Positions 44,842-54,319 of a stretch of 64,000 nt of DNA are shown here, in pieces. The stretch's first letter is position 1; each line of letters opens with the position of its first letter. This stretch comes from Guyparkeria sp016278265 (GTDB lineage: Bacteria; Pseudomonadota; Gammaproteobacteria; Halothiobacillales; Halothiobacillaceae), in NCBI RefSeq assembly GCF_044582145.1, contig NZ_JBDODO010000003.1; one strand, 5' to 3'. The position numbers were made by a program, and so were the translations under genes. The notes under the pieces were generated by a model. That model made no database searches and was not told the DNA's origin. It worked only from the letters and a program-made list of their open reading frames with translations.

Positions 44842-46086
44842 TCAGAGGTGATCACGGAACCAGCCCTTGAGCCGTTCCAGAACATTTCCATGGGCCGTTG
44901 CCGATCCATGGGCCGTTTGTTCGCGGGCTTGTTCCAGCCCGTGCAGCATCAAACCAATCCCGGCGGCGTTCGCCGGGTCCCCCAAGGCGTCCAGGTTGCC
45001 GACCACACCCTGGGGCGTGCCCAGTCGGGCCGGCATCTGCAGAAAGTCTTCCGCCAACTCGACGAAGCCCGGCATCTGCGCCGTGCCGCCGGTCAGCACC
45101 ACGCCGGCGTTCACCAGGTTCTGGCAGCCCGACTGGCGGATCTCCTCCTGCACGTAGGAGAGGAGTTCCTCCACCCGCGGGCGGACGATGCGCATCATCG
45201 TCTCCTGCGGGATGCGCCGCGGCGGGCGACCGGAAACCCCCGGCACCTCGATGGCGCGCGAGGCCTCGCGCTCGTCCAGTGCGCCCAGGTTGGCGTGGTT
45301 GATCTTGATCTTTTCCGCCTCGGTCGGCGGCGTAGTCAGGCCGTAGGACAGGTCGTTGGTGATCTGCTCGCCGGCGATCGGCAGGACGGCGGCATAACGC
45401 AGCGCCCCGCCCGTGTAGATGGCGATATCCGTGGTGCCACCGCCGATGTCGATCAGCACCACCCCGAGTTCGCGTTCATCGTCGTTGAGTACGGCGCGGG
45501 CGGCGGCAATCGGTTCGAGGATGGTGCCCTCGACATGCACGTCACAGCGCTCGACGCACTTGATCACGTTCTGCACGTTGTTCGCCGCCGAGGTGACGAT
45601 GTGCACGTTCGCCTCAAGTCGATGGCCGCTCATACCCTGCGGTTTGCGGATGCCGTCCTGCCCGTCGATGCGGAACTCCTGCGCCTCGCAATGCAGAATC
45701 TGCTGGCCATCGGGGATCTTCACCGCCCGGGCCGACTGGATGACCTGGCTGACATCGGCGTCGGTGATCTCGCGACCGCCGGTGCCCGTCATCCCCTGCG
45801 AGTCCAGGCTGCGGACGTGATCGCCGGCGACCCCGACCCAAGCCGAGCCGATCTCGCAATCCGACAGGGCGCTCGCCCCATCGATCGCGCGGCGAATCGC
45901 CATCGAGGTGGATTCGATATCGACCACCGAACCCCGCCGCAGCCCCTTGTTGGTCGGATGCGAGCCGTAGCCGATCAGGCTCAACCGCCCGTCGCCGTCA
46001 CATTCGCCAACGAGGGCCGCCACCTTGCTGGTGCCGATGTCGAGTCCGACAACGAACTCCCTCTCTCCTTTTCTCAACGCGCTCAT
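44842..46086 (-). CDS. ftsA: Cell division protein FtsA
   Basis: 414 aa actin-fold membrane tether of the Z ring. VVGLDIGTSKVAALVGE (phosphate 1) is near residue 13, GVVLIDIGGGTTDIAIY (phosphate 2) near 205 and the adenosine motif VVLTGGTAQMPGFVELAE near 335. The C-terminal amphipathic helix ERLKGWFRDHL is the membrane targeting sequence. I start at ATG 46086; upstream in-frame codons run into the ftsQ-ftsA gap and are not family-like. Confidence 0.97.
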   Translation of the reverse strand: MSALRKGEREFVVGLDIGTSKVAALVGECDGDGRLSLIGYGSHPTNKGLRRGSVVDIESTSMAIRRAIDGASALSDCEIGSAWVGVAGDHVRSLDSQGMTGTGGREITDADVSQVIQSARAVKIPDGQQILHCEAQEFRIDGQDGIRKPQGMSGHRLEANVHIVTSAANNVQNVIKCVERCDVHVEGTILEPIAAARAVLNDDERELGVVLIDIGGGTTDIAIYTGGALRYAAVLPIAGEQITNDLSYGLTTPPTEAEKIKINHANLGALDEREASRAIEVPGVSGRPPRRIPQETMMRIVRPRVEELLSYVQEEIRQSGCQNLVNAGVVLTGGTAQMPGFVELAEDFLQMPARLGTPQGVVGNLDALGDPANAAGIGLMLHGLEQAREQTAHGSATAHGNVLERLKGWFRDHL

Positions 46087-46150
46087 GCTCTGTTTCAGCC
46101 CTTGATTGCCATGGTTTCCGATCGTTCCTGGCTCCCGAACATCCCTGTTG

Positions 46151-46960
46151 TCAGTCTTTTGTTGTCTTGTTGTTCGTGTCGTCGTCCGTGTTGCGCCACG
46201 CCACGGCAAAGCCGTTGCTGTAACGCAGATCGATCCGCTCGACCTGATCCATCTTTCCCGCCAACGTGTCCGGATAGACGTCGAGCAGACGCTGGAGGCG
46301 CGCCTCCAGCGATTCCTGCCCGGTCTGGATCACCGCCCCGGACGCGAGCGACAGGCTCAATGATCCGCGCGGGCTCATGGCCACACCGGTCAGTTCCATC
46401 CCCACGCCGGCAAGCACCGGCTTGAGGCTCGTGTAGCGCTCCCAGACGGTCCACTGACTGCCCGTGGGACCAGCAAGCCTCGGCAAGCGCAGATCGACCG
46501 GACGGCGGTGCGGCGCGAAGACCACGCCGGCCGCGCTCAACAGTCGATCCTCGTTCCAGGCGGCGATCGGCTGATGCGTCCGCAGACTCACCAGCAGTCG
46601 ATCCGGCCATTGGCGGGTAATACGCACCTCGGTGAGCCAGCCATCCTCGAGCAGCCGCGCCCGCAACGCCGCGATATCCACCGTCCAGATGCCCTGTCCA
46701 AGCGCCGGCCAAAGTTCCTGTCGCACCTGCTCCTCGGTGACAAAACGGTTGGCCCCATCGATTTCCAGTGACGTAACCGGCGACTGGAGCTTGAGCCAGA
46801 CCCGCTGCGAGACCAGCACCACCGCGGCGACAAAGGCCAGCCACAGTCCGATCCGCCAGGCCCAGCGCAACGCCACCCGCAGGGCGGTGACGAATGCCGT
46901 CCAGCGCTCGCGCCAGCTCGGCCCGCGTGGCCGTACCCGGGAGGCTCGTCGCATTGTCAT
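46151..46960 (-). CDS. ftsQ: Cell division protein FtsQ
   Basis: 269 aa bitopic inner-membrane protein of the FtsQLB subcomplex. A basic cytoplasmic tail, one membrane helix (about 36-53), then the POTRA domain (SLEIDGANRFVTEEQVRQEL) and the beta domain with the YSNGFAVAWR strand that binds FtsB. ATG 46960 overlaps the ddl stop by one base (TGATG); TTG 46963 is the alternative. Confidence 0.95.
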   Translation of the reverse strand: MTMRRASRVRPRGPSWRERWTAFVTALRVALRWAWRIGLWLAFVAAVVLVSQRVWLKLQSPVTSLEIDGANRFVTEEQVRQELWPALGQGIWTVDIAALRARLLEDGWLTEVRITRQWPDRLLVSLRTHQPIAAWNEDRLLSAAGVVFAPHRRPVDLRLPRLAGPTGSQWTVWERYTSLKPVLAGVGMELTGVAMSPRGSLSLSLASGAVIQTGQESLEARLQRLLDVYPDTLAGKMDQVERIDLRYSNGFAVAWRNTDDDTNNKTTKD

Positions 46961-47958
46961 CAAACCGCTCCATCAGCCGACTCACCTCCCGTGCGCGCCT
47001 CGCCCGGGTTGCCCGGGTTGCCCAGGGTCTGTTCGAGAATCGCGACACACAGCCCCGGAAAGTCCACGCCCACCGCGCGTGCCGCCATGGGCACGAGCGA
47101 ATGACTGGTCATCCCGGGGACCGTGTTCACCTCGATCAACCAGTGACGCCCCTCGGCGTCGCGCATGAAATCCACCCGACCCCAGCCGCGGCCACCGATC
47201 AGGCCGAAGGCCTTCCGGGCCACCTCGGCCAGCCGGGCCTCTTCCTCGCCGGAAAGGCCACAGGGGATCCGGTAGCCCGTGTCCTCTGCCTCGTACTTGG
47301 CCTGGTAGTCGTAGAAGGCATGCTCGGCGCTCGCCTCGATCCGAATCGCCGGCAGGCTCTGCTGGCCGAGGATCGCGACGGTGTACTCGCCGCCGGCGAT
47401 GAACTGCTCGACCATCACCTCGCCGTGGGCGGCCGCCTCGTAGAACGCCGGCTCGACGCCCGCCGGCTCATCGACCTTGCTCACGCCGACGCTGGAACCG
47501 TCGGCGATCGGCTTGATGATGACCGGCCAACCCAGCCCCTCGGCGGCCTCGCGGGCCGCGGAGAGGCTGTCGACCACCGCAAAGGCGGGCGTGTCCAGCC
47601 CCGCGCCCTGCCAGATGCGCTTGCACATCACCTTGTCCATGCCGATGGCCGACGCGGCCATGCCGCTGCCGGTATAGGGCACCTCGGCCAGTTCCAGCAA
47701 TGCCTGGACCTGGCCGTCCTCGCCGCCACGACCGTGCAAGGCGATAAAGACCCGGTCGATCCGCTCGGTCACCAAGCGGTGGCCCAGTTCCTGGGCATCG
47801 GCGCGATCGAGATCGACGCCGATTGCCTCCACCCCGGCGGAGAGCAATGCCTCGTGGACGGCCCGGCCGCTGGCCAGCGAAACGTCACGCTCAGCCGACC
47901 AGCCGCCCATCAGCACCATTACGCGCCCCAGGGCTTGGGCTTGTGCCTGCTCGTTCAT
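46960..47958 (-). CDS. ddl: D-alanine-D-alanine ligase
   Basis: 332 aa ATP-grasp enzyme. GGWSAERDVSLASGRAV near 18, the Gly-rich ALHGRGGEDGQVQALLEL near 73, the P-loop DGSSVGVSKVDEP near 152 and the metal-binding C-terminal stretch GVDFPGL preceded by IEVNTVPGMTSHS near 283 are intact. DdlB type. The ATG overlaps the murC stop (ATGA). Confidence 0.97.
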   Translation of the reverse strand: MNEQAQAQALGRVMVLMGGWSAERDVSLASGRAVHEALLSAGVEAIGVDLDRADAQELGHRLVTERIDRVFIALHGRGGEDGQVQALLELAEVPYTGSGMAASAIGMDKVMCKRIWQGAGLDTPAFAVVDSLSAAREAAEGLGWPVIIKPIADGSSVGVSKVDEPAGVEPAFYEAAAHGEVMVEQFIAGGEYTVAILGQQSLPAIRIEASAEHAFYDYQAKYEAEDTGYRIPCGLSGEEEARLAEVARKAFGLIGGRGWGRVDFMRDAEGRHWLIEVNTVPGMTSHSLVPMAARAVGVDFPGLCVAILEQTLGNPGNPGEARTGGESADGAV

Positions 47959-49391
47959 GCCCGGTCCTCCCAGTGCTCCAGCAGCAACCCCGGCAGGCTG
48001 CCGACATTGCCGGCACCCAGGGTCAGCACAATGCCGTCTTCACGGACCATGTCGTCGATTACCTCGACCACCTGGGCCGGCTCGGAAACGAACACCGGGT
48101 CGACCTGGCCACGGGCGCGGATTGCGCGGGCCAGACTGCGACCATCGGCGCCGGCAATGGGCTGCTGGCCGGCGGCGTAGACCTCCATCAGGATCAGCTG
48201 GTCGACCTGTGAGAGCACCTCGACAAAGTCCTCGAATAAGTCGCGGGTGCGGGTGTAACGATGCGGCTGGAAGATCAGCAGCAGCGGCTCATCCGGCCAG
48301 GCATCGCGCACCGCAGCCAGGGTCGCGGCGACCTCGCGCGGGTGATGACCGTAATCGTCGAGCAGCATCCGCCGGCCCTGGGTGAAGGCAAGCGAGCCGC
48401 GGCGCTCGAGACGACGGCCGACCCCCTTGAACCCGGCCAGTGCCCGGACGATCGCCTCGCCGTCGATACCGAGGTCGTGGGCGACCGTGATCGCCGCCAG
48501 GGCATTGAGGATGTTGTGCCGCCCCGGCATCGCCAGCCGGCAATGCCACGACTCGCCGCCCGGCAGGCTGACGTCGAAGCTCGACTCGAAGCCGTCGCTG
48601 TGGATGGCCGTAGCGCGCACATCGGCCGGCTCATCGATGCCATAGGTCAGCACCTGCCGCCCCACCCGGTCGACGATGCTCATGGTGTGGTGATCATCGG
48701 CGCAGAGCACCGCCAACCCGTAGAACGGCAGGTTGTGCAGGAACTCGACGAAATGATCGAGCAACCGTGAGAAGTCGTTGTCGTAGGTCTCGAGGTGGTC
48801 GGCGTCGATATTGGTGACCACCGCGACGTGCGGCTGCAGGTGCAGGAACGAGGCATCCGACTCGTCGGCCTCGGCGAGCAGGTATTCACCCCGGCCCAGG
48901 CGCGCGTTCGAAGCACTGGACAGCAGCTTGCCGCCGATCACGTAGGTCGGGTCCAGGCCTGCCTCGGCCATGATCGCGGCCAGCAGCGAAGTGGTGGTAG
49001 TTTTGCCGTGGGTGCCGGCGACCGCCAATCCGATCCGAAAGCGCATGATCTCGGCGAGCATCTCGGCACGACGCACCACCGGCATCCGGCGTTCGTGCGC
49101 TGCCACCAGTTCCGGGTTGTCCGCGGCAATGGCGGTCGAGACCACCAGCCCGTCGGCGCCGGCGAGGTTCGCCGCGGCGTGACCGATAAACACCTCGATG
49201 CCCAGTTCCCGCAGATGCTGGACGGCCGGCGATTCGTTCATGTCCGAGCCGGACACGACGAAGCCCAGCGTGTGCAGCACCTCGGCGATACCGCTCATGC
49301 CCGCCCCGCCGATACCGACGAAATGCAGGTGGCGCACCTTGCGCATGCGCACCTGGGCGACCGGGGCGAAATCGGCTGTCACTGCATCCAT
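47955..49391 (-). CDS. murC: UDP-N-acetylmuramate-L-alanine ligase
   Basis: 478 aa. HFVGIGGAGMSGIAEVL begins near residue 22, ATP loop VAGTHGKTTTTSL near 125, EADESDASFL near 185, and DYGHHPREV near 350. It adds L-Ala to UDP-MurNAc. The start ATG 49391 overlaps the murG stop (TAATG). murC passes directly to ddl with no murB between. Confidence 0.97.
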   Translation of the reverse strand: MDAVTADFAPVAQVRMRKVRHLHFVGIGGAGMSGIAEVLHTLGFVVSGSDMNESPAVQHLRELGIEVFIGHAAANLAGADGLVVSTAIAADNPELVAAHERRMPVVRRAEMLAEIMRFRIGLAVAGTHGKTTTTSLLAAIMAEAGLDPTYVIGGKLLSSASNARLGRGEYLLAEADESDASFLHLQPHVAVVTNIDADHLETYDNDFSRLLDHFVEFLHNLPFYGLAVLCADDHHTMSIVDRVGRQVLTYGIDEPADVRATAIHSDGFESSFDVSLPGGESWHCRLAMPGRHNILNALAAITVAHDLGIDGEAIVRALAGFKGVGRRLERRGSLAFTQGRRMLLDDYGHHPREVAATLAAVRDAWPDEPLLLIFQPHRYTRTRDLFEDFVEVLSQVDQLILMEVYAAGQQPIAGADGRSLARAIRARGQVDPVFVSEPAQVVEVIDDMVREDGIVLTLGAGNVGSLPGLLLEHWEDRA

Positions 49392-50521
49392 TACCGGCCC
49401 TCCCCGGGTTGCTTGTTTTTGGTTTTCCCGGCGATCACGTCCTCGCAGATCGCCGCGATCCGCGCGGTGCTGTCTGGCACGGCCGCCTCGCGGGCACGTG
49501 TCGCCATGTCGAGCAAGGCAGCCCGGTCGGCCAGCAGCGGCGCGAGCAGGCGTGCCAGGGTGTCGACGTCGGCCTCGCGTTGGTTCAGGAGCCGTGCTGC
49601 CCCCTGATCCACCAGCCAGGCGGCGTTGAATCGCTGGTGATCGTCGACGGCGTGCGGGAACGGCACGAACAGCGCGCCGATACCCGCCGCGGCGATCTCG
49701 GCGACGGTCATGGCGCCCGCCCGGGCGATGACGAAATCCGCCCAACCGAAGGCCTCGGCCATGTCGTCGATATAGCCCGATACCTCGTGGCGACTGTCGG
49801 CGCCCCACTCGGCCGCCTCGTAATGGGCGACTGCCTTCTCCAGATGACGTGGCCCCGCCTGGTGACGCACAGTGAGATCGGTTTGCTGACTGATCCGCGC
49901 CAGGGCCTGGGGTACGGCCTCGTTGAGCGCCTGGGCGCCCAGGCTGCCGCCGAGCACCAGCACGCGCACCGGCCGACCACGACCCTCGAAACGGCTGACC
50001 GGCTCCGGGAGCGCCGCGATATCGGCACGCACGGGATTGCCTACCACTTGGCTTGAAGCCAGCGCCTTTCCGAAGGCCTTCGGGTAGGCCGTCAGCGTCA
50101 CGCGGGCCAGCCGGGACAACGCCCGGTTGGTCAGCCCGGCGATGGCGTTCTGTTCGTGGATCACCAGCGGCCGGCGCAGCAACCAGGCCGCGAGCCCGCC
50201 CGGACCGGCGGCAAAGCCGCCCATGCCGATGACCAGCGCGGGCCGGTGACGGCGCAACAGCCGGCCGGCCTGCCAGACGGCATGCAGCAGACGGACGGGA
50301 GCGGCCAGGCGAGTGGCCAGGCCCTTGCCGCGCAGCCCACTAATGTCGAGATAGTCGATCGGGTAGCCCGCCTCCGGCACCAGGCGGGATTCGATGCCCC
50401 GCTCGGTGCCCATCCAGCGGATGGCGTAGCCGCTCTCGGATAGCGCCCCGGCCACGGCTAGAGCCGGCACCACGTGCCCGCCGGTCCCGCCGGCCATGAT
50501 GTAGATCACCGCCCGGGTCAT
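49391..50521 (-). CDS. murG: UDP-N-acetylglucosamine transferase MurG
   Basis: 376 aa family 28 glycosyltransferase producing lipid II. IMAGGTGGHVVPALAVA (about 8-24) is the diphosphate loop; GMGGFAAGPGGLAAW near 100, VLGGSLGAQALNEAVP near 195, and the sugar-binding RAGAMTVAEIAAAG near 273. Start ATG 50521 overlaps the ftsW stop (ATGA). Confidence 0.97.
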   Translation of the reverse strand: MTRAVIYIMAGGTGGHVVPALAVAGALSESGYAIRWMGTERGIESRLVPEAGYPIDYLDISGLRGKGLATRLAAPVRLLHAVWQAGRLLRRHRPALVIGMGGFAAGPGGLAAWLLRRPLVIHEQNAIAGLTNRALSRLARVTLTAYPKAFGKALASSQVVGNPVRADIAALPEPVSRFEGRGRPVRVLVLGGSLGAQALNEAVPQALARISQQTDLTVRHQAGPRHLEKAVAHYEAAEWGADSRHEVSGYIDDMAEAFGWADFVIARAGAMTVAEIAAAGIGALFVPFPHAVDDHQRFNAAWLVDQGAARLLNQREADVDTLARLLAPLLADRAALLDMATRAREAAVPDSTARIAAICEDVIAGKTKNKQPGEGR

Positions 50522-51774
50522 CGCTTCACCTCCCGCACATCCTCGATGCCGGCATCGGCGAGGGCTCGACTGGCCTCGTGATGCACACGGAGGATCAACC
50601 CCATGGCGAGCAGGGTCGCGACGATCGCGGAACCGCCGTAACTGATCAGTGGCAGCGTCAGGCCCTTGGTGGGCAGGAGCCCCATGTTCACGCCCATGTT
50701 GATCAGCGTCTGCATGCCGATCCAGGTGCTGATGCCCCAGGCCAGTGCTGCGCCGGTGTAGTGCTTCACCACCCAGGCCATTCGCGCAATCACGAAGCCA
50801 CGCCACACCAACACGCTGTAGAGCCCCAGCAGTGCAATGACGCCGAACAGCCCGAACTCCTCGGCGTAGACCGCGAAGATAAAATCGGTGTGGGCCTCCG
50901 GCAGGTAGGCCAGTTTCTGCACGCCCTCGCCCAGGCCGCGGCCGAACAGCCCGCCGGTGCCGATGGCGATCAGGGCATTGACGAGCTGGTAGCCGTCGCC
51001 GAACGGGTCGGCAAACGGATTGGAGAACGACAGCAGGCGATCGACCCGATACTGGGCCGAGAACACGCCGACGACCGCCAATGCCCCACCGGCAACCATC
51101 AGCATCAGCATGGTTTGCAGCTGGGCGCGCATCAGCCAGGCCATGGCAAAGAGCGTCGCGCCGAGCACCAGGGTGTTGCCGTAGTCCGGCTGCATTAGCA
51201 GGAGGGTCGAGGCAAGCATGATCACGCCCACCGGGGCGGCCATGCCGCGGATACGCGTCTGCACCTTCTCCAGGTGCACCCCGAGGTAGGCGGCCATCCA
51301 GACGATCATGCCCAGCCGGGCGAACTCGCTTACCTGCACCCTCACGAAACCCAGATCGATCCAGCGCGTCGCCCCGTTGACGGTGTGCGCGACGCCCGGA
51401 ATGAACAACACGGCCAACGACAGGATCGAGGCGATGAGGATCGCGTTTCTCAGGGCCACGAAGTGGCGCAACGGCACCATCAGCAGCACCGCCATCGCGA
51501 TCAAGCCGACGACCACCGCGCCCGACTGACGAATCAGCAGGCCACGGCCGGCGGCCGTGAAATCGCCCATGCCGAGGGTGGTCGATGCCACCATCACCAG
51601 GCCGATCGACAGCAGCGCCACCAGCGCGATAAGGAACGACCGGTCCAGGGAGATGCCACTGGTGGCATCCTTCGCCCCGTCGACCACATTGCGATCGGCG
51701 AGCCATTGCAGACCCCGACTACCGAAACGTCCGAGGGATTGCCAACCGCGCGCGTTGAGTTGCCACAGGCTCAT
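50518..51774 (-). CDS. ftsW: Peptidoglycan glycosyltransferase FtsW
   Basis: 418 aa SEDS polymerase that acts with FtsI at the septum. About ten membrane helices; the catalytic-loop region ARWIDLGFVRVQVSEFARL-like (VNGATRWIDLGFVRVQVSEF near 125) carries the conserved Glu/Asp region and the C-terminal PLISYGGSAIVATLLAMGL is diagnostic. ATG 51774 overlaps the murD stop (ATGA); an upstream ATG at 51792 lies inside murD. Confidence 0.96.
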   Translation of the reverse strand: MSLWQLNARGWQSLGRFGSRGLQWLADRNVVDGAKDATSGISLDRSFLIALVALLSIGLVMVASTTLGMGDFTAAGRGLLIRQSGAVVVGLIAMAVLLMVPLRHFVALRNAILIASILSLAVLFIPGVAHTVNGATRWIDLGFVRVQVSEFARLGMIVWMAAYLGVHLEKVQTRIRGMAAPVGVIMLASTLLLMQPDYGNTLVLGATLFAMAWLMRAQLQTMLMLMVAGGALAVVGVFSAQYRVDRLLSFSNPFADPFGDGYQLVNALIAIGTGGLFGRGLGEGVQKLAYLPEAHTDFIFAVYAEEFGLFGVIALLGLYSVLVWRGFVIARMAWVVKHYTGAALAWGISTWIGMQTLINMGVNMGLLPTKGLTLPLISYGGSAIVATLLAMGLILRVHHEASRALADAGIEDVREVKR

Positions 51775-53237
51775 GAGGCCACCTCCGGACAAACGGGTGC
51801 CGGCACATCACTCAGATCGCAGATCGCCTCGGCCGCCCGGGCAAAATGCTCACCTCGATCGGCATAGCCGCTGAACTGGTCGAAGCTCGCGCATGCCGGT
51901 GAAAGCAACACCACGACCTGTCGACCCGCCGATACCCGGACAGACGCCTGGTCGACTGACCAGGCCACGGCTGACTCGAGCGACTCGAAGCGTGCGATGG
52001 GCATCGTGTCACCGGCCACCGAGGCCAATACCGATTCGATCCGGCCGGCGTCGATGCCGATCAGCGCCACGCCCAGGGCGTGTGCCTTCAGGGCCGCGGC
52101 CAGCTCGTCGAAGGACTGCCCCTTGGCCTGACCGCCAACGATTACCACCTGCCCATCGGCCCCGCCGGCGGCCAACCCGTCGATCGCGGCCACGGCCGCG
52201 CCGACATTGGTGGCCTTGGAGTCGTTGATGAATCGCACCTCGCCGCCATTGACCGGCCAACGGCAGACCACCTGCATGCGATGCGGCAGTCCCACAAACG
52301 CCGCGAGGGCAGCACGCAGGGCCTTTCCATCGAGCGCTGCTCGTCCCGCAACCGCCTCGACCAGCCCCAGGGCAGCCAGGGCATTCATGCGGTTGTGAGC
52401 CCCCGGCAAGGAAAGTTCCTCGCTGGCGAACAACACCTGGTCATCGCGACAGAGCGATTCGCCGTCGACATCCAAGTAGTAGCGATGCTCGGCGCCAAAC
52501 GAGTCGTCGTTCGCCCCGGCCGAAATGGTCACGACCCGACCGCCACAGTCGGCCGCCATCGCCGCAACGCGCGCATCGTCGGTATTGATCACGGCCGTCT
52601 CGGCATGGACGAGGATCTTCTGCTTGAGCGCCGCGTAGGCGTCGATCGAGCCATGCCGATCGAGGTGATCGGCACTGATATTGAGTACGGTCGCGGCCCG
52701 TGCGCGGATGGCCTCGGGATCGCAGGCCTCCAGCTGGAAGCTCGACACCTCGAGCACGAGAATGTCGCTCGCCTCGGCCAGCAGATCCAGGGCTGGTGTG
52801 CCGTAGTTGCCTCCGATGGCCACCCGATACCCCGCGGCGGTGAGCAGTTCGGCGGTCAATGCCGTGACCGTGCTCTTGCCGTTGGAACCGGTGATCAGGA
52901 CATAGGGCACCGGGGCGTGGCGCAGGGCAACGGCAATGTCGCTCTCCACCGGGATGCCGCGGCGGCGCGCCTCGCCCAGCGCCCCCGCCAGCGGCTCGAC
53001 CGCGGGGTTCAACCCCGGGCTCAGCACTATGCCGTCGAGCGCAGGGAGTTCGGCCGAGTCGAGCATGGCCGCACCGATCTCTCCGTCGAAGACCGTGCCG
53101 ACGCCAAATGCCTCGAGCCAGGCGGCGCATGGGGCGCTCGCCCCGCGGGTGTCGGCGGCGACGAACGACTCGCCGCGACGGGCGAAAAAGCGCCCTGCGG
53201 AGAATCCAGTCTGTCCCATGCCGACGATCAGTTTCAT
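51771..53237 (-). CDS. murD: UDP-N-acetylmuramoylalanine-D-glutamate ligase
   Basis: 488 aa, a little longer than E. coli MurD (438). VGMGQTGFSAGRFFARRG near 5, ITGSNGKSTVTALTAELL near 115, EVSSFQLE near 160, NISADHLDRHG near 183, and the C-terminal LLSPACASFDQFSGYADRG near 446 are intact. Start ATG 53237 overlaps the mraY stop by one base (TGATG). Confidence 0.97.
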   Translation of the reverse strand: MKLIVGMGQTGFSAGRFFARRGESFVAADTRGASAPCAAWLEAFGVGTVFDGEIGAAMLDSAELPALDGIVLSPGLNPAVEPLAGALGEARRRGIPVESDIAVALRHAPVPYVLITGSNGKSTVTALTAELLTAAGYRVAIGGNYGTPALDLLAEASDILVLEVSSFQLEACDPEAIRARAATVLNISADHLDRHGSIDAYAALKQKILVHAETAVINTDDARVAAMAADCGGRVVTISAGANDDSFGAEHRYYLDVDGESLCRDDQVLFASEELSLPGAHNRMNALAALGLVEAVAGRAALDGKALRAALAAFVGLPHRMQVVCRWPVNGGEVRFINDSKATNVGAAVAAIDGLAAGGADGQVVIVGGQAKGQSFDELAAALKAHALGVALIGIDAGRIESVLASVAGDTMPIARFESLESAVAWSVDQASVRVSAGRQVVVLLSPACASFDQFSGYADRGEHFARAAEAICDLSDVPAPVCPEVAS

Positions 53238-54319
53238 CAGCGCACCTTCATCGTTGCCAGGCCGATCAACACCAGGATCACGGTGATGATCCAGAAGCGC
53301 ACGATCACCTTCGGTTCCGGCCAGCCCTTGAGCTCGAAGTGATGATGGATCGGCGCCATGCGAAAGATCCGCTTGCCGGTCAGCTTGAACGAGGCGACCT
53401 GGAGCATGACCGACACGGTCTCGAGTACGAAGATGCCGCCCATGATGAACAGCACGATCTCCTGGCGGACCATCACCGCGACGATGCCCAGGGCCGCGCC
53501 CAGGGCCAGCGCACCCACGTCGCCCATGAATACCTGGGCGGGGTAGCTGTTGAACCAGAGAAAGCCGAGTCCTGCCCCGACGATCGCGGCGCAAAAGACT
53601 GCCAGTTCGCCCACCCCGGCGATAAACGGCAGACCCAGATAATTGGCGAACTCGTAATGGCCGGTGACATAGGCGAACGCACCCAGGCCGGCGGCGACCA
53701 GCACGGTCGGCATGATCGCCAGGCCATCCAGCCCGTCGGTGAGATTGACGGCGTTCGAGCTGCCGACCACCACGAAATAGGTCAGGATCACGAAGCCGAA
53801 GCCCAGCGGGATAAGGGCATCCCGCACAAGCGGGATCAGCAGGCTGGTCTCGGCGGGCGTCTCGGCGATGATGAACAGAAAGACCGCGGCGATCAGGGCG
53901 ATCACCGACTGGCCCAGGTACTTCCAGCGCGCGGCCAGCCCGTCGCTGTGGCGGCGCGAGAGCTTGAGGTAATCGTCCCAGCCGCCGATCAGGCCAAAAC
54001 CCATGGTGGTCAGCAATGCCACCCAGACATAGACGTTGCCCAGGCTGCCCCAGAGCAGCATCGAGACCGCGATCGAGATCAGGATCAGGGCCCCGCCCAT
54101 GGTCGGCGTACCCGCCTTGGCCAGATGGGTCTGCGGGCCGAGTTCGCGGATTGGCTGACCGGCCTTGACGCTCTGCAGCCAGCGGATGACGAACGGGCCG
54201 ATCGCCAGCGAGATCAACAGCGCCGTGGCCACGCCCAGCATGGCGCGGAACGTCAGGTATTCGAATACGCCAAAAAAGCTGGCGTACTGGGTCAGCCATT
54301 CAGTCAGCCAGAGCAGCAT
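53237..54319 (-). CDS. mraY: Phospho-MurNAc-pentapeptide translocase
   Basis: 360 aa, ten-helix inner-membrane enzyme making lipid I. KAGTPTMGGALIL near 67, the Asp cluster NLTDGLDGLA near 190, FMGDVGALALGAAL near 264 and MAPIHHHFELKGWPE near 320 are all present. Its first 20 nt overlap the murF 3' end, more than the usual 1-4 nt in this cluster. Confidence 0.98.
   Translation of the reverse strand: MLLWLTEWLTQYASFFGVFEYLTFRAMLGVATALLISLAIGPFVIRWLQSVKAGQPIRELGPQTHLAKAGTPTMGGALILISIAVSMLLWGSLGNVYVWVALLTTMGFGLIGGWDDYLKLSRRHSDGLAARWKYLGQSVIALIAAVFLFIIAETPAETSLLIPLVRDALIPLGFGFVILTYFVVVGSSNAVNLTDGLDGLAIMPTVLVAAGLGAFAYVTGHYEFANYLGLPFIAGVGELAVFCAAIVGAGLGFLWFNSYPAQVFMGDVGALALGAALGIVAVMVRQEIVLFIMGGIFVLETVSVMLQVASFKLTGKRIFRMAPIHHHFELKGWPEPKVIVRFWIITVILVLIGLATMKVR

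Noticed and set aside
51771..54299. 842-codon minus frame spanning murD and mraY
   Set aside because: Only the murD part (from 53237) is real; the upstream part is an out-of-frame reading of mraY.
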